From Onthophagus taurus (taxonomy: Eukaryota > Arthropoda > Insecta > Coleoptera > Scarabaeidae), in assembly GCF_036711975.1 (NCBI RefSeq), contig NC_091970.1:1123501-1187500 (forward strand): 64,000 nt of DNA. The letters are read 5' to 3'. The notes under the pieces were generated by a model, which saw nothing but the letters and a program-made list of their open reading frames with translations, made no database searches and was not told the origin of the DNA. Of the stretch, positions 61,201 through 64,000 are shown piece by piece. Position numbers and translations under genes: made by a program. Positions within the stretch are counted from its first letter, which is position 1; every line of letters begins with the position of its first letter.

Positions 61201-64000
61201 TTCGTAATCTACATTAAATTCCCTTTAAAATGAGCCCAAACTCGGACGAGTTATCTTAAAAACCAACAAACACCACCAACTTCCGGTTGTCACTTTTTTG
61301 AGGTTATGTCAAAATTAAATGTGGAATATCTCCGGTGTTTTTTAAGATAATTTAGTCGTGTTTGGACTTAAATTAAAGGATTTTTAATTTCCCACGTGAT
61401 TATGCACTAAGATAAAACCTAAGATCACTTTGTAAACGTCAAATTAATTTTATTCGATATTATCCGCCATTTTGTTTTTATTTTAACAGAATTTAATTAA
61501 ACCAACATCGTATTCGTTATCTATATTAAATTCTCTTTAAAACGAGCCCAAACTCGGTCGAGTTATCTTAAAAGACAACAAACTTCCGATTGTCACTTTT
61601 TTGAGGTTATGTCAAAATTAAATGTTGGATATCTCGGGTGTTTTTTAAGACAATTGGGTCGTGTTTGGACTCGATTTAAAGGATTTTTAATTCCCCACCC
61701 GATTATGAATTAAAAAAAGAACCTAACCTCACTTTGTAAACGTCAAATTGATATTGTTTGATATTTTTCGCCATCTTGATTAATAATTTTAATTAAATAA
61801 TAATAAAATTCTTTATTTTTAGATCTAAAAATACCCGGCGAATTTGATTTCGTTGAAATCGAATCATTTTTCTTAAATCATCCTTCATTTTGTTTTTATT
61901 ACTAGCGAATTTGATTAATCTAACATCGTATTCGTAATCTACATTAAATTCCCTTTAAAATGAGCCCAAACTCGGACGAGTTATCTTAAAAACCAACAAA
62001 CACCACCAACTTCCGGTTGTCACTTTTTTGAGGTTATGTCAAAATTAAATGTGGAATATCTCCGGTGTTTTTTAAGATAATTGGGTCGTGTTTGGACTTG
62101 ATTTAAAGGATTTTTAATTTCCTACGTGATTATGTACAAAGATAAAACCTAACCTCACTTTGTAAACGTCAAATTAATTGTATTCGATATTATCCGCAAT
62201 TTTGTCTTTAACAGAATTTAATTAAACCAACATCGTATTCGTTATCTATATTAAATTCTCTTTAAAACGAGCCCAAACTCGGTCGAGTTATCTTAAAAGA
62301 CAACAAACTTCCGATTGTCACCTTTTTGAGGTTATGTCAAAATGAAATGTTGGATATCTCGGGTGTTTTTTAAGACAATTGGGTCGTGTTTGGACTCGAT
62401 TTAAAGGATTTTTAATTCCCCACCCGATTATGAATTAAAAAAAAGAACCTAACCTCACTTTGTAAACGTCAAATTGATATTCTTCGCCATCTTGATTAAT
62501 AATTTTAATTAAATAATAATAAAATTCTTTATTTTTAGATCTAAAAATACGCGGCGAATTTAATTTCGTTGAAATCGAATCATTTTTCTTAAATCATCCT
62601 TCATTTTGTTTTTATTACTAGCGAATTTGATTAATCTAACATCGTATTCGTAATCTACATTAAATTCCCTTTAAAATGAGCCCAAACTCGGACGAGTTAT
62701 CTTAAAAACCAACAAACACCACCAACTTCCGGTTGTCACTTTTTTGAGGTTATGTCAAAATTAAATGTGGAATATCTCCGGTGTTTTTTAAGATAATTTA
62801 GTCGTGTTTGGACTTAAATTAAAGGATTTTTAATTTCCCACGTGATTATGCACTAAGATAAAACCTAAGATCACTTTGTAAACGTCAAATTAATTTTATT
62901 CGATATTATCCGCCATTTTGTTTTTATTTTAACAGAATTTAATTAAACCAACATCGTATTCGTTATCTATATTAAATTCTCTTTAAAACGAGCCCAAACT
63001 CGGTCGAGTTATCTTAAAAGACAACAAACTTCCGATTGTCACTTTTTTGAGGTTATGTCAAAATTAAATGTTGGATATCTCGGGTGTTTTTTAAGACAAT
63101 TGGGTCGTGTTTGGACTCGATTTAAAGGATTTTTAATTCCCCACCCGATTATGAATTAAAAAAAGAACCTAACCTCACTTTGTAAACGTCAAATTGATAT
63201 TGTTTGATATTTTTCGCCATCTTGATTAATAATTTTAATTAAATAATAATAAAATTCTTTATTTTTAGATCTAAAAATACCCGGCGAATTTGATTTCGTT
63301 GAAATCGAATCATTTTTCTTAAATCATCCTTCATTTTGTTTTTATTACTAGCGAATTTGATTAATCTAACATCGTATTCGTAATCTACATTAAATTCCCT
63401 TTAAAATGAGCCCAAACTCGGACGAGTTATCTTAAAAACCAACAAACACCACCAACTTCCGGTTGTCACTTTTTTGAGGTTATGTCAAAATTAAATGTGG
63501 AATATCTCCGGTGTTTTTTAAGATAATTGGGTCGTGTTTGGACTTGATTTAAAGGATTTTTAATTTCCTACGTGATTATGTACAAAGATAAAACCTAACC
63601 TCACTTTGTAAACGTCAAATTAATTGTATTCGATATTATCCGCAATTTTGTCTTTAACAGAATTTAATTAAACCAACATCGTATTCGTTATCTATATTAA
63701 ATTCTCTTTAAAACGAGCCCAAACTCGGTCGAGTTATCTTAAAAGACAACAAACTTCCGATTGTCACTTTTTTGAGGTTATGTCAAAATTAAATGTTGGA
63801 TATCTCGGGTGTTTTTTAAGACAATTGGGTCGTGTTTGGACTCGATTTAAAGGATTTTTAATTCCCCACCCGATTATGAATAAAAAAAAAGAACCTAACC
63901 TCACTTTGTAAACGTCAAATTGATATTTTTCGCCATCTTGATTAATAATTTTAATTAAATAATAATAAAATTCTTTATTTTTAGATCGAAAAATACCCGG
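58290..64000. repeat. Array F: 725 bp dimeric satellite with 1.45 kb higher-order repeat
   Basis: CATCGTATTCGTAATCTACA (full units) alternates with CATCGTATTCGTTATCTATA (half units). Together about 310 + 415 bp make a 725 bp dimer (starts near 59030, 59743, 60473, 61196, 61926, 62640 and 63370). Alternate dimers differ in the same places, for example ACGCGGCGAATTTAATTTCG against ACCCGGCGAATTTGATTTCG, giving a unit of about 1.45 kb. Units hold the box (AAATGAGCCCAAACTCGG), its inverse (GGGTCGTGTTTGGACT), ACTTCCGGTTG and CCGCCATTTTG. The array runs off the window. Confidence 0.93.

Noticed and set aside
1-64000. tRNA, rRNA, snRNA genes and viral insertions
   Set aside because: None recognised on either strand by eye; a covariance-model scan was not possible.

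Overview
The window looks like nuclear DNA of an insect, and a beetle is my best guess. It is AT-rich, most introns are only 50-60 bp, the genes are eukaryotic and GT-AG spliced, and long satellite arrays lie between and inside them. The species call is inference; no rRNA or mitochondrial marker is present. I rebuilt exon structures by hand from splice signals and checked that exon phases add up.

Layout. 283-8083 (-): a DAPK1-type ankyrin-Roc-COR protein without a kinase domain, 3' end outside the window. 8987-10010 (+): a cation-dependent mannose-6-phosphate-receptor-like protein. 10464-13854 (-): the lysosomal ClC-7 chloride/proton exchanger. 14120-14630 (-): a Ly6/uPAR-type GPI protein, with a decayed partial copy at about 14998-15480. 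15701-19513 (+) and 25121-26463 (+): two paralogues of an unrecognised zinc-finger family that flank Mlf (19859-24662, +). 26636-39163 (+): MSH6. 43025-44446 (+): a THAP-domain protein. 47312-53606 (-): a charged, RS-rich nuclear-type protein I cannot name. 54357-57442 (+): a long basic protein with a beta-propeller-like C-terminus, perhaps PALB2-like.

Almost everything else is tandem repeat. Array A (254 bp unit, 446-2682) and array B (276 bp, 4985-6345) lie in DAPK-like introns. Array C (370-420 bp, 17015-19012) lies in the first zinc-finger gene. Array D (420/528 bp, 21290-24115) lies in Mlf. A 165 bp higher-order array (27480-31330) and a 132 bp satellite (35883-37370) lie in MSH6 introns 1 and 4, and the 132 bp satellite returns downstream of MSH6 (39690-42180). 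Array E (48157-50645, the D family inverted) lies in the RS-rich gene. Array F (58290-64000, a 725 bp dimer with a 1.45 kb higher-order repeat) runs off the window end. The largest introns are long mainly because of these arrays.

The most striking structural signal is that arrays B, C, D, E and F, although their monomers differ, share a box close to TTTAAAATGAG-YCCAAAC-NCGAC. In B, D, E and F this box is clearly also present inverted within the monomer. An ACTTCCGG word lies nearby in all of them. Array E is bounded by inverted copies of its own end of about 140 bp, and array D sits between 21 bp inverted repeats with one mismatch. This suggests a family of mobile, inverted-repeat-bounded units carrying satellite DNA into introns. 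CTCF-like AGATGGCGC words recur mostly near gene boundaries.
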